Below are positions 35,150 through 46,235 of a stretch of DNA of 64,000 nt, piece after piece (position 1 is the stretch's first letter; the number at the start of each line of letters is the position of its first letter). The notes under the pieces are model-generated. The model did not search any database, had not been told where the DNA came from, and was given only the letters and a program-made list of their open reading frames with translations. The translations under genes and the position numbers were made by a program. This DNA comes from Viscum album (lineage: Eukaryota > Streptophyta > Magnoliopsida > Santalales > Viscaceae): assembly GCA_963277665.1 (NCBI GenBank), contig OY728163.1, positions 1,902,972,644 through 1,903,036,643 of the forward strand, written 5' to 3'.

Positions 35150-35580
35150 CACATTTTCATAATGGTATCTCCATGGAAGGGTATTATATGATTCAAAAAG
35201 AAGGGAGAATTAAGTCCCAGGTACATCATACCTTTTGAAATTTTGGGCCAAATCAGAGTCGTAACATACCATTTGGCGATTCCTGCAAGTCTCTCCAAAG
35301 ATCACAATGTGTTACACGTGTCAATGTTAAGAAAATACATGCCCGATCCAACAGATGTACTCACTTATGAAGAAGTATAAGTTGACCCCAATATGTCTTA
35401 TTGTGAAGAGCATATCAGAATTCTTTATACCAGAGAACAAGTATTGAGAAATTAGACAACTCATCTGTTAATGGTTCATTGGAGGAACCATAAGATGAAG
35501 GAAGTAACATGGGAGCCTGAGGAGCTTATGTTGAAAACATACTCAAATATTTTTTGGGTAACATTTTCTGAATTTTGATG
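35150..35580 (+). pseudogene. E2 integrase C-terminus with chromodomain-like tail
   Basis: Motifs GELSPRYIIPFEILG, DHNVLHVSMLRKYMPDP (35,300-35,350) and LMVHWRNHKMKEVTWEPEE (35,470-35,525) follow the order seen in Del/Tekay chromoviruses, whose tail can direct integration into particular chromatin. Three or more stops interrupt it. Confidence 0.7.
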
Positions 35581-35589
35581 GCGAGATTT

Positions 35590-35606
35590 TTGTATAGAGG
35601 CGAGGA
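35590..35606 (+). other. Polypurine tract of E2
   Basis: TTGTATAGAGGCGAGGA just before TGTGACAACCC; the AGAGGCGAGGA form is the usual Del/Tekay tract. Confidence 0.6.
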
Positions 35607-38600
35607 TGTGACAACCCAAGGTTCTGAAAATAAATATTGAATAAATTTTATAATATATCCATTAAACACAACTTTTCTTCTTCTATGTTTTGAATATCGC
35701 AAAACTCTCATCTAGAGTTGTGACTAGTAAGTCATTTGGAGACTGATAGAATAAACATGTTTTTTGGTGAATAATAACATACATTTATGAATAGTAACAT
35801 GACACTTATGAAAATTAAATAATGTTATTATTATTTTTTTCTTAAGTTAATAAGATGATGGAATCGTAATTAGTGTTTAAATGTGATATAAAACTAATTA
35901 TACCTTAAAATTGATATTTTTTTGAAATAACTATGATTTTATGTAAAATTTTAATTAATAATATTTATAATTTTTTTGAAATTAGAGTTTATTTTGGATT
36001 TTTACATGTCAAAAAATGGTAGGGGTGAATTTTTGGGATTTTTCTAAAATACATGAATTTTTTGTGAATAGTAATAATATAGTTTTGAGTTTTTGGTAGT
36101 TTGATGAAACCCTAAAAGGCAAGACAACTAGTCTAAAATAACATATTACATGAGTTGTCCCAAGTGGCTAAAATCGTGGGTAAACCCATTGTTTGGAAAA
36201 AACCACTAATGATGTGTCCCTTTGAAATTATTAAAAATCTCCCTCCATTTTTCTATAAATACCCACTCATACATTCATTTTATTTCATTACAAATCTCTG
36301 ATCCATGAAGATATGGTTGTTTTACCTCTCTAGGAGTCTTCCCAAGTTTTCCTTAATCCACCAATGTCCCAACCATCATGTTCTAGGAGTTACTACATAA
36401 GGTAAGGCAATCCTCCATCCTTCTGTTTTAGTCGACACTTATTTTATGTAATCTCTTTGAATTTTTATTACAACATGTTGGAGTCTTATTTTATGTATTT
36501 TTTTTAATTTCATTTTTATTTCCATATGATGAGATACCCTATTGCTCTCATCATTTAATTTTATGAAATTTTAAGTGACGCTATTAGGCTGCTGAATTTC
36601 CTTAAGGGATCTCTCAACATTTCTTTTATTTTCAAGTTCATCTCCATTCTTTTCCTCTCCTCACGTCCTCTATAAAAATAACCATGATAACTCCATTATA
36701 ATCTATATAATAGAATATTATCTTGTTAATGGGCTAACCATTATCAATATCCTCTCTCTCTCCCTTTTATTTTATTAAGGAAATCAACGTCCTGAGGTTC
36801 AAATTTATAGCCATTGTGGATGACAAAGTTTTATTCTTCAATTTATCCTTCATTACTTATCATTAAACCATTTTTATGATTGAACCATACTATAATATTT
36901 GTAATAAAAACAAATTAATATTCATGATACAGTATATGTACATATTATTAAATCATAATACCAACCTATTTTCTAATAATCAAAATACGGCTTAAATAAT
37001 CTAAGTAACCATCACTAATAATTCTTCTAATGATTCATCCCATTTCCTTGTAACCAAATGATATAAATGAACATTAAAAATTATGGATGTTCATAAATAA
37101 AATGTAACTTCAGTTCTATAGATTTACATCCATTCCACACAAACTCCATTACTTAGAAACAATATAATCGGTTATGAAAATCCAGAAAATGAACACTCTG
37201 GAATGACGAAATTTGATATTATATCATATCAATAAAGACGTAAATGAACTACAAATAATTATGATAAACTAAATACATGTCTAATATTTTTTTAATGAAT
37301 TTATTAATGATTATAATTTCATATTATAGGACCTTAACTTCAAGAGGGGTACACATTCAGATTTAAGGCAATGGTTTTTCCAACAGAACATCCATTTTCA
37401 TTCATGTAACTTTTATTGTCTATTACCTCAATGAATTTTTATTATTATTATTATGTAATCCTAAAAAATTATTTGTGTGGATTATATATATTTTTTCCAA
37501 CCATAATATTTCTTTATATTATGGATGATTATACATTTTAAAATGAACATTCAGAATTGTTTCAGAAATTAAAGCTCGATCCAAGGGAAATTCTCTAATT
37601 TATAACTATTTTCAGGGGAAACCTATAATATGTTTTTTGGAAACCATTATATTTTTAAAATAAGTAATTTTATTATATAAATACTATCATACTTCACTTA
37701 TAGTATATAAAAATATTTTTCCAAAAGAACTCTTCAATTCTTAGTAAAAGACTATTTATATCAAGATTTACTCGAAGATTTTATAAGAGTATATTAATAT
37801 ATTCCAACACTCTCTTGTTGATTCTTAGGTATTATTGGGATTAGTATTCCATGTTATCATCTAAGATATTTAATTTAATGGTTTATTATTACCTTGGATT
37901 TGAATGTTCTATCTTAAATACATTCCTAAATTTACTCTGAATGGTTAGTGTTTATGCTTAATGTTCAGAGAAAGTTATTTTCATTTCATATATTAATTTC
38001 AATATGAAACTATATGTTTTTTATGTTTATCCCCATTCATATGAGGAATTAATTGGACATAGAAAGTGTCAAGTGGGGCCCACTATATCCCCTCGATGCA
38101 TCGGTAGGGCTCATGGAACAAACTACTGTATGGTTATGTTGTCCTGCATTATGCATTCTCTCATTATGAAAATAGTTTTGATGGTTCATGTGGTTATTTG
38201 AGTAGAATAATACCCATGATTATGTTATGTTATGGAAATATTTACTCAGCTAATTTTCTACCATATTATGTTTGTGTTTATTTTTAGAGGCATGTGTTTT
38301 CAATTATTCACCATGTTTAATGTTTATGTTATCTTCCGCTGTATTTCTTACCATTACTCAGCATTTGAGCTCACCCCTTTGTTATGTTTCATTTTCTTAG
38401 GACATGAAGAAGTTTATTATGAATGACATGATGAAATAACCTATGAGTTATGGATATTTTCTAAGGATTTCCTATGTTGTATATTTTCAAGTTGTTATGT
38501 TTAACTTTTTTATTAATCTTATTTCAAATAATACTGAACTTCTCGATCCTTTGGGATGCTTATTTATTCTTTATATGCCAATATAATAAAATAAGGCACC

Positions 38601-38631
38601 GACTCTAGGTAACTGGGGTAGGGTCCTTACA
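35607..38631 (+). mobile_element. E2 3' LTR
   Basis: Starts TGTGACAACCC and ends GGTCCTTACA. It aligns with the 5' LTR along its length. It keeps a donor-like AAG|GTAAGG (36,399-36,407) that is mutated in the 5' copy, while the acceptor-like TTCTCAG is kept in the 5' copy and mutated (TTCTTAG) here. TATA box at 36,254-36,261. Confidence 0.8.
36254..36261 (+). promoter_or_regulatory. TATA box of E2 3' LTR
   Basis: TATAAATA in the same context as 28,162. Confidence 0.6.
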
Positions 38632-38636
38632 ACCTA

Positions 38637-39573
38637 TCCAGCATTATATCTCCATTGATTTTTCTCTTGTATCCAAACATTAGCCACCTACATTAGCTTG
38701 GGATCTCTATCCATTTTATATACTATTAGCTCACACATAGGTGAGGGGTAAAAAGGGTGTTAAATTAAAGAATCATTTGGGGTACAGACCCTACATATTA
38801 ATGAGGAGAAGGCTCAAAGGCTAATAATTGTAATTTAAATGAATAAATTAAAAATAAACCATCTATGTACAACGGTATTGGTATAGTTCATTATCATCCA
38901 TACATGCAACGATATTTACATATAAATAAAGCCATCATTCTATTCTTTAATTTTTATTGTTTAAGATTAATCATGCTCAAAACAATTAATTATAATCTTT
39001 AATTAATCAATCCTATTATCTTAATCCTTTTTTTAATTTCCTTGAGATTATCATCAATTGTAATTTTTAAAAAACTAACTTCATTTAAATTTATCTTTTT
39101 ACATAACTTGTACCATGAAATAAACCTTATGAATTCCCATTCATAACTACCTAATTAGTATAAATGAACATTAAATAGATGTTAATTTAATCACATATAT
39201 ATAAAACACCTATCATGTGTTTTACCTCAGCTTTACGCCACTCCATGGTGCATTTCTCTAGGTTTTATATAATATATTAATAAATTTTAACAAATATACG
39301 TAATTTGGATGAGTACACAGTGTGTAGTTCCTACTACATGGCATGTACTTTTGTTCACTATCCATCCTATGTACATGCCCAGGGAAACAATGTGAAGATG
39401 TACATTGGAAATTAATGGCGTACACGACATGTACAGTGGGCCACATGCTGTGTAGTGTCTACATTACACGGTCTCCAGCCGAACAAGCAGTGTACAAGGT
39501 ACATGGTCCAAACCTAACCCGAAGGAAATACATGTCATTCCCATTAGGCCACATTGTGTGTAATCCAGAAACT
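38637..39573. other. Unassigned stretch, GTAC-rich at its right end
   Basis: 38,637-39,260 is AT-rich with nothing recognisable. From about 39,312 to 39,510 composition changes and GTAC occurs eight times, mostly as TGTACA or ATGTAC (for example ATGTACATG, CATGTACAGT). No coding motif. It is the left flank of E3. Confidence 0.5.
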
Positions 39574-39578
39574 GTGTG
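39574..39578 (+). repeat. Candidate target-site duplication of E3, left copy (GTGTG)
   Basis: GTGTG abuts the inverted U5 tip at 39,579 and recurs at 47,022-47,026 directly after the 3' LTR. The repeat is low-complexity, so chance agreement is possible. Confidence 0.55.
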
Positions 39579-39664
39579 TGTCATAACCCATCTTCGGGAC
39601 TCGTGTCGTCACTACCTCAGGCCCTCCTTCCAAAGGCCAGGGTATGGTGACTAGCACCAAAGGC
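39579..39664 (-). repeat. Inverted U5 tip at the left end of E3
   Basis: The reverse complement matches the last 85 bases of the E3 3' LTR (46,937-47,021) at about 85 percent by eye: CCTTTGGTGCTAGTC, then CTGGCCTTTGGAAGGAGGG, then GATGGGTxxTGACA. Right after it (39,665) the forward LTR sequence GGACGGAGCACC begins. It is not present at the corresponding place in the 3' LTR. Confidence 0.8.
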
Positions 39665-40620
39665 GGACGGAGCACCTAGTTTGGTAGCAGACCCATGGTA
39701 CTCGAAATGAGGAGTACCTCAGACAGCTATTAGGTGGAGCACCCAGTTTGAAGGCAGACCAACAGTGGACGGAGCGCCCAGTTTGGCAGCAGACACACGG
39801 TACATGACAGGAAGAGTACCTCAGTAGTCTAAGGTTAGTAAGTAGTGCCTCAGAGTCACAACAGGTCCACTGTAATCGACAGAGGAGGAGTTCTCTAGTA
39901 GCTGTGGTTTCGATAATAAAATTCCTGGTTTGAGGTGAGTCAATGACCTTTGTGTTTTCCTCATGATTGAGATGGGTTACTTGATAACTTAGGTATATGT
40001 ATGGGCATATACCTAAGTAATGTTTATACATTGATTCATACTTTGTGGTTTATCCGTGTTGGGTTTTGTGAGACCTTTAGGGTCTCAGGGTCCTGAATGA
40101 GTGTCTTTATACTCACCCCTGCATGGGTTTCTCCCACACCTCGTTGTGTTGGATGCAGACGACTAACAACGCTGACCGAGGTGGAGTGTATAAGGACTGA
40201 ACGGTACCGGAGGTGGACCTCATTACAAGTCGGTACCCGGAGGAGACGGACGGACGTGGACCACTGAGGAGGCTATTTATACCTACCCTTCAAGTAGGAT
40301 CCATGGTGGACGATCCAGGAGCTACTTGACACCTTCAAGTTGTTTGTCATTTTTAATTGTAGAAGTTTTGTCTTTTCCTTATACTTTAGTGTTGGGATTG
40401 TATTTCCAACCCCTTTTACTTTCCATTACATCTATTTTAAACATTTTATACTAGTGTATTACTTTAGGTTGTTTACTCTGATAGTGTGTGTTTAATTTTT
40501 GTAAAGGCAATGCCTTCCTAGTTTAGGGATATACGCCTTTGGTGCTAGTCTCTTGCCTATGGACTTTGGAAGGAGGGATTGGGGTAGTCATGGAATGGGT
40601 CCCGAGGATAGATCGTGAAA
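39665..40620 (+). mobile_element. Truncated 5' LTR of E3
   Basis: 956 bases matching about 46,065-47,021 of the 3' LTR, including the GGAGCACCxxGTTTGG tandem units, the GAGGAGTTCTC block and the end GATxGATCGTGAAA. U3 and most of R are missing. Open frames across it (for example 39,343-39,654 plus and 39,651-40,031 minus) are incidental. Confidence 0.75.
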
Positions 40621-40622
40621 AA

Positions 40623-40634
40623 TTAGTATTAGAG
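40623..40634 (+). other. Degenerate primer-binding site of E3
   Basis: TTAGTATTAGAG differs from TTGGTATCAGAG at two positions and lies two bases after the LTR end. Confidence 0.7.
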
Positions 40635-40902
40635 GAGTCAGTTCTACTGTAGAACATAGGACTCTAATATTTATTTTTTGTGATGTAATAGAGTTAAGGG
40701 TGCCAAGTGTGGTTTTCAGTTTAGGGAGTCTAGTGTTGGTGCAGTGGCCGACGTATCCATACACAAGGAACCAAACTACAGATTTGCAACTTAGTACATG
40801 AAAACACTGATTGCGTGTGTTTTTTCAAAAGTTTTATTTAAGTCATCTCAAACCAGGCCATCTCACCAGGTATAATCTTTTGACTGTGTCACATGTGTTT
40901 AG

Positions 40903-41340
40903 GATGCCTCCACAAAGATAGTCAGTTGGAGTTTCGAGAGAGTACCCGATGATGGACCACCGAGTGATGAGGCTCTGGGGCGGGGCCCTATAACTATGTT
41001 GGCATCTTCGAGTGGTGTACCAGCAGCACTACCAGCTGTTGGAAAGAAGATCCCACCAGCCACACTGCAGGACAATGCACGCCGACTGAGTGCATTACAT
41101 GAGTTCCAGCGGCAGAGGCCTTCGAGGTTACAAGGTGAGACAGATTCCCATGAAGCAGAGGACTGGCCTGAGGAGGTGGCTGGGAGTTCTCTAGAACTTC
41201 TACAACTTTGGTAGGACGACATGTTGGTAGCTGAGTATTCATCGAGGCATACCGATTGTTCCTGGTACTCGATGAATTCTTTATGATCGGTGGTTCGGAT
41301 CTTGGACCTCCGAGTGAGATGTGTTTAGGGACATCCAAAC
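40903..41340 (+). pseudogene. E3 gag fragment
   Basis: Starts at ATG 40,903 (MPPQR, then SVGVSREYPMM in shifted frames). The open part 40,996-41,214 includes LHEFQRQRPSRLQG and ETDSHEAEDWPEEVAGS, matching the gypsy Gag motif FxRxxPxxFxGxxDPxxAEDWLxEI. The frame is lost at 41,214 and the zinc knuckles are not recognisable. Overlapping minus-strand frames (40,899-41,338) are shadows. Confidence 0.65.
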
Positions 41341-41829
41341 CAGCACTTTCTTTTTCCTCTATGCATTCCTACCTATGTTAGAATTCTAGGGAGAACCATT
41401 GCGGTTAAATGTTCTTTGGTTGAGCGGATAGAGCCAGTGTATGTTAGTAGTGGGAAAGTAGGAAACTAGCACCAGTCTCATAGATTGGGCATGTAAAATG
41501 TTTCAGAAAGAGGATGTAATAGGGACAAATGAATCTTCAGGGCAGCAGACGTGGAAACAGAGCCAAGAGAGTAGCATGAGGTGGTGTACATTTTTGACAT
41601 GTTACAACCACCCACCTTTTTTGTCCCCACTAGGCTTAGGGAGATGATGGGAAGAGGAAATGAATAGATGCATGTGGTCAAGGAGTGTGACCCAAGGGCT
41701 CTAAGAATGATTTGAGGTACAGACTATGTATCCTACTCACTACCGTATCAATAGACATATGTACCAATCATTCCATCATTCCACGAATCTTTTCCCATAC
41801 CTAGAGTTTCTGGTTAAACTGTTGACTTG

Positions 41830-42070
41830 ACCCTCACATCTAAAGATACCTATGGGAGGAGACTTGAAAATCACACTTATGTCGTCGGTGTGATCTGACC
41901 CTTGAGGTATGAGTTTCAGTTGGAACCTCTTGGTGGCAGCGTTGAGGCCTTACGACGTTAGTTTGGGTATGGACTGGGAAACCACAGTTCATCCACAGAT
42001 TGACTGTATTAGGAAAACAGGTTGTGGTTTATCTACAATGTTGAGATGAGGTTTTCCTTATTCGGTGAAA
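41830..42070 (+). pseudogene. E3 protease fragment
   Basis: GMDWETTVHPQIDCIRKT (about 41,969-42,022) matches the conserved GMDWLxxxxAxIDCxxKT at the end of gypsy proteases. The D(S/T)G active site is not identifiable upstream. Confidence 0.6.
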
Positions 42071-42084
42071 AAGGAATCCCAAGC

Positions 42085-42350
42085 AGCATAGGTTAAACTC
42101 ATGCATAGGAGGGTGCAGCCAATCACTCTTGAGTCGACCATCCTTACCCTCATGGGAGAAGGAGTTTTCAGTTTTCAGTTCCTCCAGGACTATGACTTTG
42201 ACATAGTCTATACTCATGGGAAGGGTAACGTTGTTTCATATGCACTCAGTAGGAGTACTAGTATACAGCTTCTAGGAAAGGAGATAGAGAATATGGATAC
42301 CTTACCGATATCATTCGTGGATAGGGATGGAGCAGCCTTTCTATAGCCTC
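42085..42350 (+). pseudogene. E3 RNase H C-terminal fragment
   Basis: FQFLQDYDFDIVYTHGKGN and VVSYALSRS (42,171-42,255) match the end of gypsy RNase H (WxxxLxDYDFxIxYxPGKxNxVADALSR). It follows protease within about 100 bases, so about 1 kb of RT has been deleted in between. Confidence 0.7.
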
Positions 42351-42359
42351 TTATAGTCA

Positions 42360-43383
42360 CCCCCACTTCATCAGCGAGTCAGGGAGGCACAGAGTGGAGA
42401 TGCTGACTACAAGACATGATGTGCTCAGATACCCACAGGGCAGGCACATGATGGATTTCCTAAAGGTGGGTAGTACATCATCCTCTTCAGAGGATGTACC
42501 ATGGTACTAGTTTCACTTTAGGAGGAAGTGTTAAGGGTGCTCCACACATCCCCTCTATCGGTACATCTAGGTGTGGCTAAATTGTACCAGGACCTCTGAC
42601 GACAGCACTGGTGGCCAGGTAAAAAGAAGGCGGTAGCAGATTTTGTCTATTGATGCCTCAATAGTCAGGAAGTGAATGAGGAATATCAGGTACCAGTAGG
42701 ATTGATTCAGCCTTTAGAGGTCCCAATGTGAAAGAGGGATGAGATATCCATGGACTTTAGGACGAGTCTTCCACGTATGTCTAGGGGACATGACTCAATT
42801 TGGGTGATCATCGACTGACTCATCAAGTCGGCCTACTTCTTACCGACCAAGGATGGTATGAGGTACCACAGGGAAGGTTCATATCATCTAGGAGTGGAGG
42901 AAGACTGCACAGTGTAGACAAAAGTCTTATCCGGACAGGAGACGAAGGCCTCTATAGTTTGAGGATAGCGACCACATCTTTCTATGGGTCTCACCACGAT
43001 GAGGTCTATGGAGATTTGGAGGAGGTGGAAATTTGTCTCCGCAATTAATCGGACCTTTACAAGTCTCTATCAGAGTAGGTGAGGTGTCTTACCTCTTGGC
43101 ACTTACACCTCAGTTGTATCGGGTGCACGATGTCTTCCACATATCTCAACTGAGGAGATACGTGCACGACCCGTCCCACGTCATCGACCATGGGGAGCTA
43201 GACATCGATGATGGGGTGAATTTCATGGAGGTTCCAGTGGAGATTAAAGATCAACTGGAGCGGATCCTGTGTGGATGGTCAATTCCTCTGGTGGGTGTTC
43301 GCTGGCAGCACGGGAACCTTTTAGAGAGCACATGGGAGCGGGTGGCTCAGATGCGTGCTCAGTACCCCCATTTGTTCCCTTAG
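42360..43383 (+). pseudogene. E3 integrase and chromodomain-like tail
   Basis: The zinc region reads HTSPLSVHLGVAKLYQDL and HWWPGKKKAVADFVY (42,540-42,650). The core has DEISMDFRTSLPRMSRGHDS and IWVIID (42,735-42,815); then part of the core is deleted. The C-terminus is well preserved in an open frame (43,033-43,383): LSPQLIGPLQV, YRVHDVFHISQLRRYVHDPS, and STWERVAQMRAQYPHLFP, the typical Del/Tekay ending, followed by TAG. Confidence 0.8.
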
Positions 43384-43416
43384 TGTGATTTGTAGCTTAC
43401 GGGGACATAAATACAT

Positions 43417-43429
43417 GAGGTGGGGAGAA
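43417..43429 (+). other. Polypurine tract of E3
   Basis: GAGGTGGGGAGAA directly precedes the 3' LTR (TTTAAAGACTCC, ancestral TGTAAAGACTCC). Confidence 0.65.
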
Positions 43430-43612
43430 TTTAAAGACTCCTAATTCCCTTGTTTTTTTTCTAAATACATGGGTATTTTACGAGTCCGCATTTTCTGACG
43501 GCACCTGATTCCGAGGCCCGGTTTTCCCAGAATCAATTTCTGAAATTTTGTTAAGCTTAAATTAACACGTGTAAGCATTTTTCCTGAAAAAGTGGAATAA
43601 ATCTTAAATTCT

Positions 43613-44250
43613 AACTCAGATCAGAAATCTAAGGGCACCGTTTCTCTCAGGATGATGAGTTTACTCAAGGCGCGACTTAATTTTAGTCAATGCGGGCCTC
43701 CTGTGTGAAATACCAAAAATAGAATAATCATAAATAAAATAATTAAATAAATTTTTTTTCAAATACTTATAAATAAAAAATGATATCTTGGATTAAAAAT
43801 ATGAGACCACTACTGAACTCATGAATCCATGCTTTATTTATGAAAATACTAACATTGGCCGGCGTGGGCCACCAGAAAAAGTTAATTTTTGGTCGCAAAT
43901 AAAATAAATAAATGAAAATTATTTTATGGTAAAATTCATAACTCTTGAATGGTAACTTGGATTGAAAATCTAAGAGTACTGTTGGGTTCGTTGGGGCGTG
44001 TTTCACCTAGACAATGCCAAACCATGACCACAGTGGTTTGAGGGTGGCTAATAATAATTTTCCAAACATTTTTTCGGGTATGTTCAGTAAAAGTACATTT
44101 GAGATTTTATTACTTTTGAACCGATGATCATAACTGAAATCTGAGGGCACCGTTGAACTTACAGCATCGGTAATTGCCTAATGAGACCTTCACCGCAGTT
44201 GACTTTAACTAGAGTGGAAGATAGTTTTGGGGGGTTTTAAATTAAATTAA
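43613..44250 (+). repeat. Four ~170-base U3 modules in E3 LTR
   Basis: Copies begin near 43,613, 43,783, 43,953 and 44,126 (spacing 170, 170, 173). The core is TxGATTGAAAATCTAAGRGC followed by ACCGTTGxRCT and GGGCGxxxTTCACC. Only the core of about 60 bases is conserved; the rest is AT-rich filler. The reverse complement of the E4 modules (53,524 onward) has a related core. Confidence 0.7.
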
Positions 44251-45049
44251 ATAAAATAAAGTAATAACTTTATTTTATTAGTTGTGGTTAGAACCTCCAA
44301 AGGGTAGTTAGTGGTGGGAGCCACCAAACCATAACCTTCCATGAGAGGTTATGGTGGTGGGTCCCACCCACACATAACCCCTTGGGAGGATTATTGTGTG
44401 GGGACCACCCGACTTCTCTAACTCCCTTGAACCCCCTTGAACCCCCAAATTAATTTGGTGAAACTCTCCACCTACTCCCCCATTAATTTTTGTGCCTCAA
44501 CCATCATTAATTAAGTGGGTTGTCTTCTTTAATTAATCCCAACTTTTAGAATATTTTTGAATTCATTATGCCAACATTATAATATGTGTTGTATTAACGT
44601 GGTGTAGGGTTGGCATAATCCTTTGCTGGGAGAACATTGAGAGAGGAGCTTTGGGAGAATTGAGAGGACTTCATCCTCTCAACGAAGAACGCGGAGAACG
44701 CCCGCCTCCAACGAAGAACGACAAGTGTCTTCTTATTCCTTCTTTAACCAAGGCAATGAAGGGGAACCGCCACCTGTGATAAATGTCACCAATGACGACG
44801 TCACCGCCTCCCGACGTCAACGAGATGATGTCCCCTTCCCGCTACTTCATCAACGAATGACTACCAGCGAATCAAAGGTAGGGGGATTTGTGTTTGTTTT
44901 ATTCTCGTTATTCGGTGTTCTAGTTTTTGGATTGTGAACACCCAATTTTCATCACCATAAATGTGGAGAGTTTGGGCCAACCTCACACGGCCCAACACTC
45001 TCCATTGATTTCTTTGTGGTGTTTTTTGAAGCGACAAAGAGGCGACAAC

Positions 45050-45650
45050 GATGAAGACGACGATCAGAGGATGTGCTCCCCATGACCTCCGCACACCGCT
45101 GTGCCCCGCGGCCTCCCCGAAACGCCTCCCCCCACGCCACTGCTCTAGGACCCGTGCCGCCGCCCCGGGCCCTGCGCCGCCACCCTGTTCCCCAGCATCC
45201 GGTCCCGCTGCCCGGGACCCATACGCTCTGCCCGGAGCATCGGCGCCTTGCCCGGTCCCCCTGCGGCCTGTCAGGGACCAGACGACCTGCCCATGCCCTG
45301 TGCGGCCTACGTGCTGGCCTCCCATCCACCGGCCTCCCGAGCCGACCTGCGACGTCCCCTGTGGTGTCGCTAGCCGAACCGGCCCAGTCCCCCGGGATGA
45401 GTTACCGAGCCACCTACGTGGCAACTATCGGGATGAACCGCTCTCGCGGTCCGCTGGGCCAGGCCCAGGAGACCAGGTCAAAACATAGCAGGCTTACCCT
45501 CCAAATGGGTTGGTTCAGACCCATGGAGTTTGACCGGGTCGACCTAGACCGGGTCTGCCTTGACTGGGTTGGGTCGAGTCAGTCCGACCGGGTTGGACCA
45601 GACCCGGGCCCATTACTTTACTCTCTTGGGCCATATCTTTTGCACCGGAT
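45050..45650 (+). repeat. CpG-rich, proline-coding block inside the E3 LTR
   Basis: This 600-base block is very rich in C, G and CpG, unlike everything around it. Long frames stay open on both strands (plus 45,051-45,488 and 45,073-45,660; minus 45,424-44,861 and 45,329-44,952) because stop codons are rare in such composition. The predicted peptides are Pro/Ala/Arg-rich with no domain. I call it non-coding LTR sequence, or possibly captured DNA, not a gene. Confidence 0.6.
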
Positions 45651-46031
45651 GTCCGTTTGAATATCCGTCAGTGGTGCTAGTATTCTTGGATCACATTCAT
45701 CCCATTGAGTATACCCCACTTGAGTTTTGGGTATAGTTGAGTCATGGTCAAGTTGGTTCATACACGAATCCAACTGGGCCCACGGGACTAAAATCCTAAT
45801 AACTCACAGACCGGGCGTCCAATTGACACGTCGTCTATTGCGGTGAGACCCTGATGACATGGCGGTCCTTTGAGATACTTCTACCTGAGATATCATGAAA
45901 CATGGAGTATCGACCAGTTTCTCGTGGAGCAGATCCTCCCGGAGACGAGCAGACAGATTGTAGAGACCTAGTAGCTATAGACCTGACGACTGCTTGACTG
46001 ATTCGACTCGGAGTGATTTGACTAGACCAGT

Positions 46032-46235
46032 GGACGGAGCACCCGGTTTGGTGGTAGACCAACAGTGGATAGAGTGCCTGGTTTGGCAGCAGACCCACGA
46101 TACTCGACAAGAAGAGTACCTCTGATGGCTAAAAGGGGGAGCACCCGGTTTGGTGGCAGAACCACAGTGGACGAAGTTCCCGGTTTGGTAGAAGACCCAC
46201 GGTACTCAACAGGAGGAGTACCTCAGTAGTGTCAG
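46032..46235 (+). repeat. GGAGCACCCGGTTTGG tandem units in E3 LTR
   Basis: Four units of about 34 or 70 bases, each built on GGACGGAGCACCCGGTTTGG or a variant followed by xAGACCxAC. The truncated 5' LTR has three (39,665-39,830). The 5' LTR break maps to the second unit (about 46,065). Confidence 0.7.

Larger units (their letters stand above)
27494..38631 (+). mobile_element. E2: decayed complete Ty3/gypsy element (Tekay/Del-like)
   Basis: E2 is 11.1 kb with LTRs of about 3.1 kb (27,494-30,603 and 35,607-38,631), a tRNA-Met-type primer site, gag, protease, RT, RNase H, integrase and a C-terminal region with the VSMLRKYMPDPTDV and WRNHKMKEVTWEPEE motifs typical of Del/Tekay chromoviruses. Flanks read ACCTG (27,489-27,493) and ACCTA (38,632-38,636), a 5-base target duplication with one change. 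LTRs look about 80 to 83 percent identical in sampled stretches, so it is much older than E1. Every coding domain carries stops or frameshifts. Confidence 0.85.

Noticed and set aside
39651..40031. Minus-strand frame of 126 codons, Cys-rich
   Set aside because: It lies in the repeated part of the E3 LTR; the Cys richness comes from the GGAGCACCxGTTTGG tandem units and the frame is not kept in the 3' LTR.
44861..45660. Long overlapping open frames on both strands (up to 195 codons), Pro/Ala/Arg-rich
   Set aside because: Open in three frames at once because of CpG-rich composition; no domain, no start context, inside an LTR.
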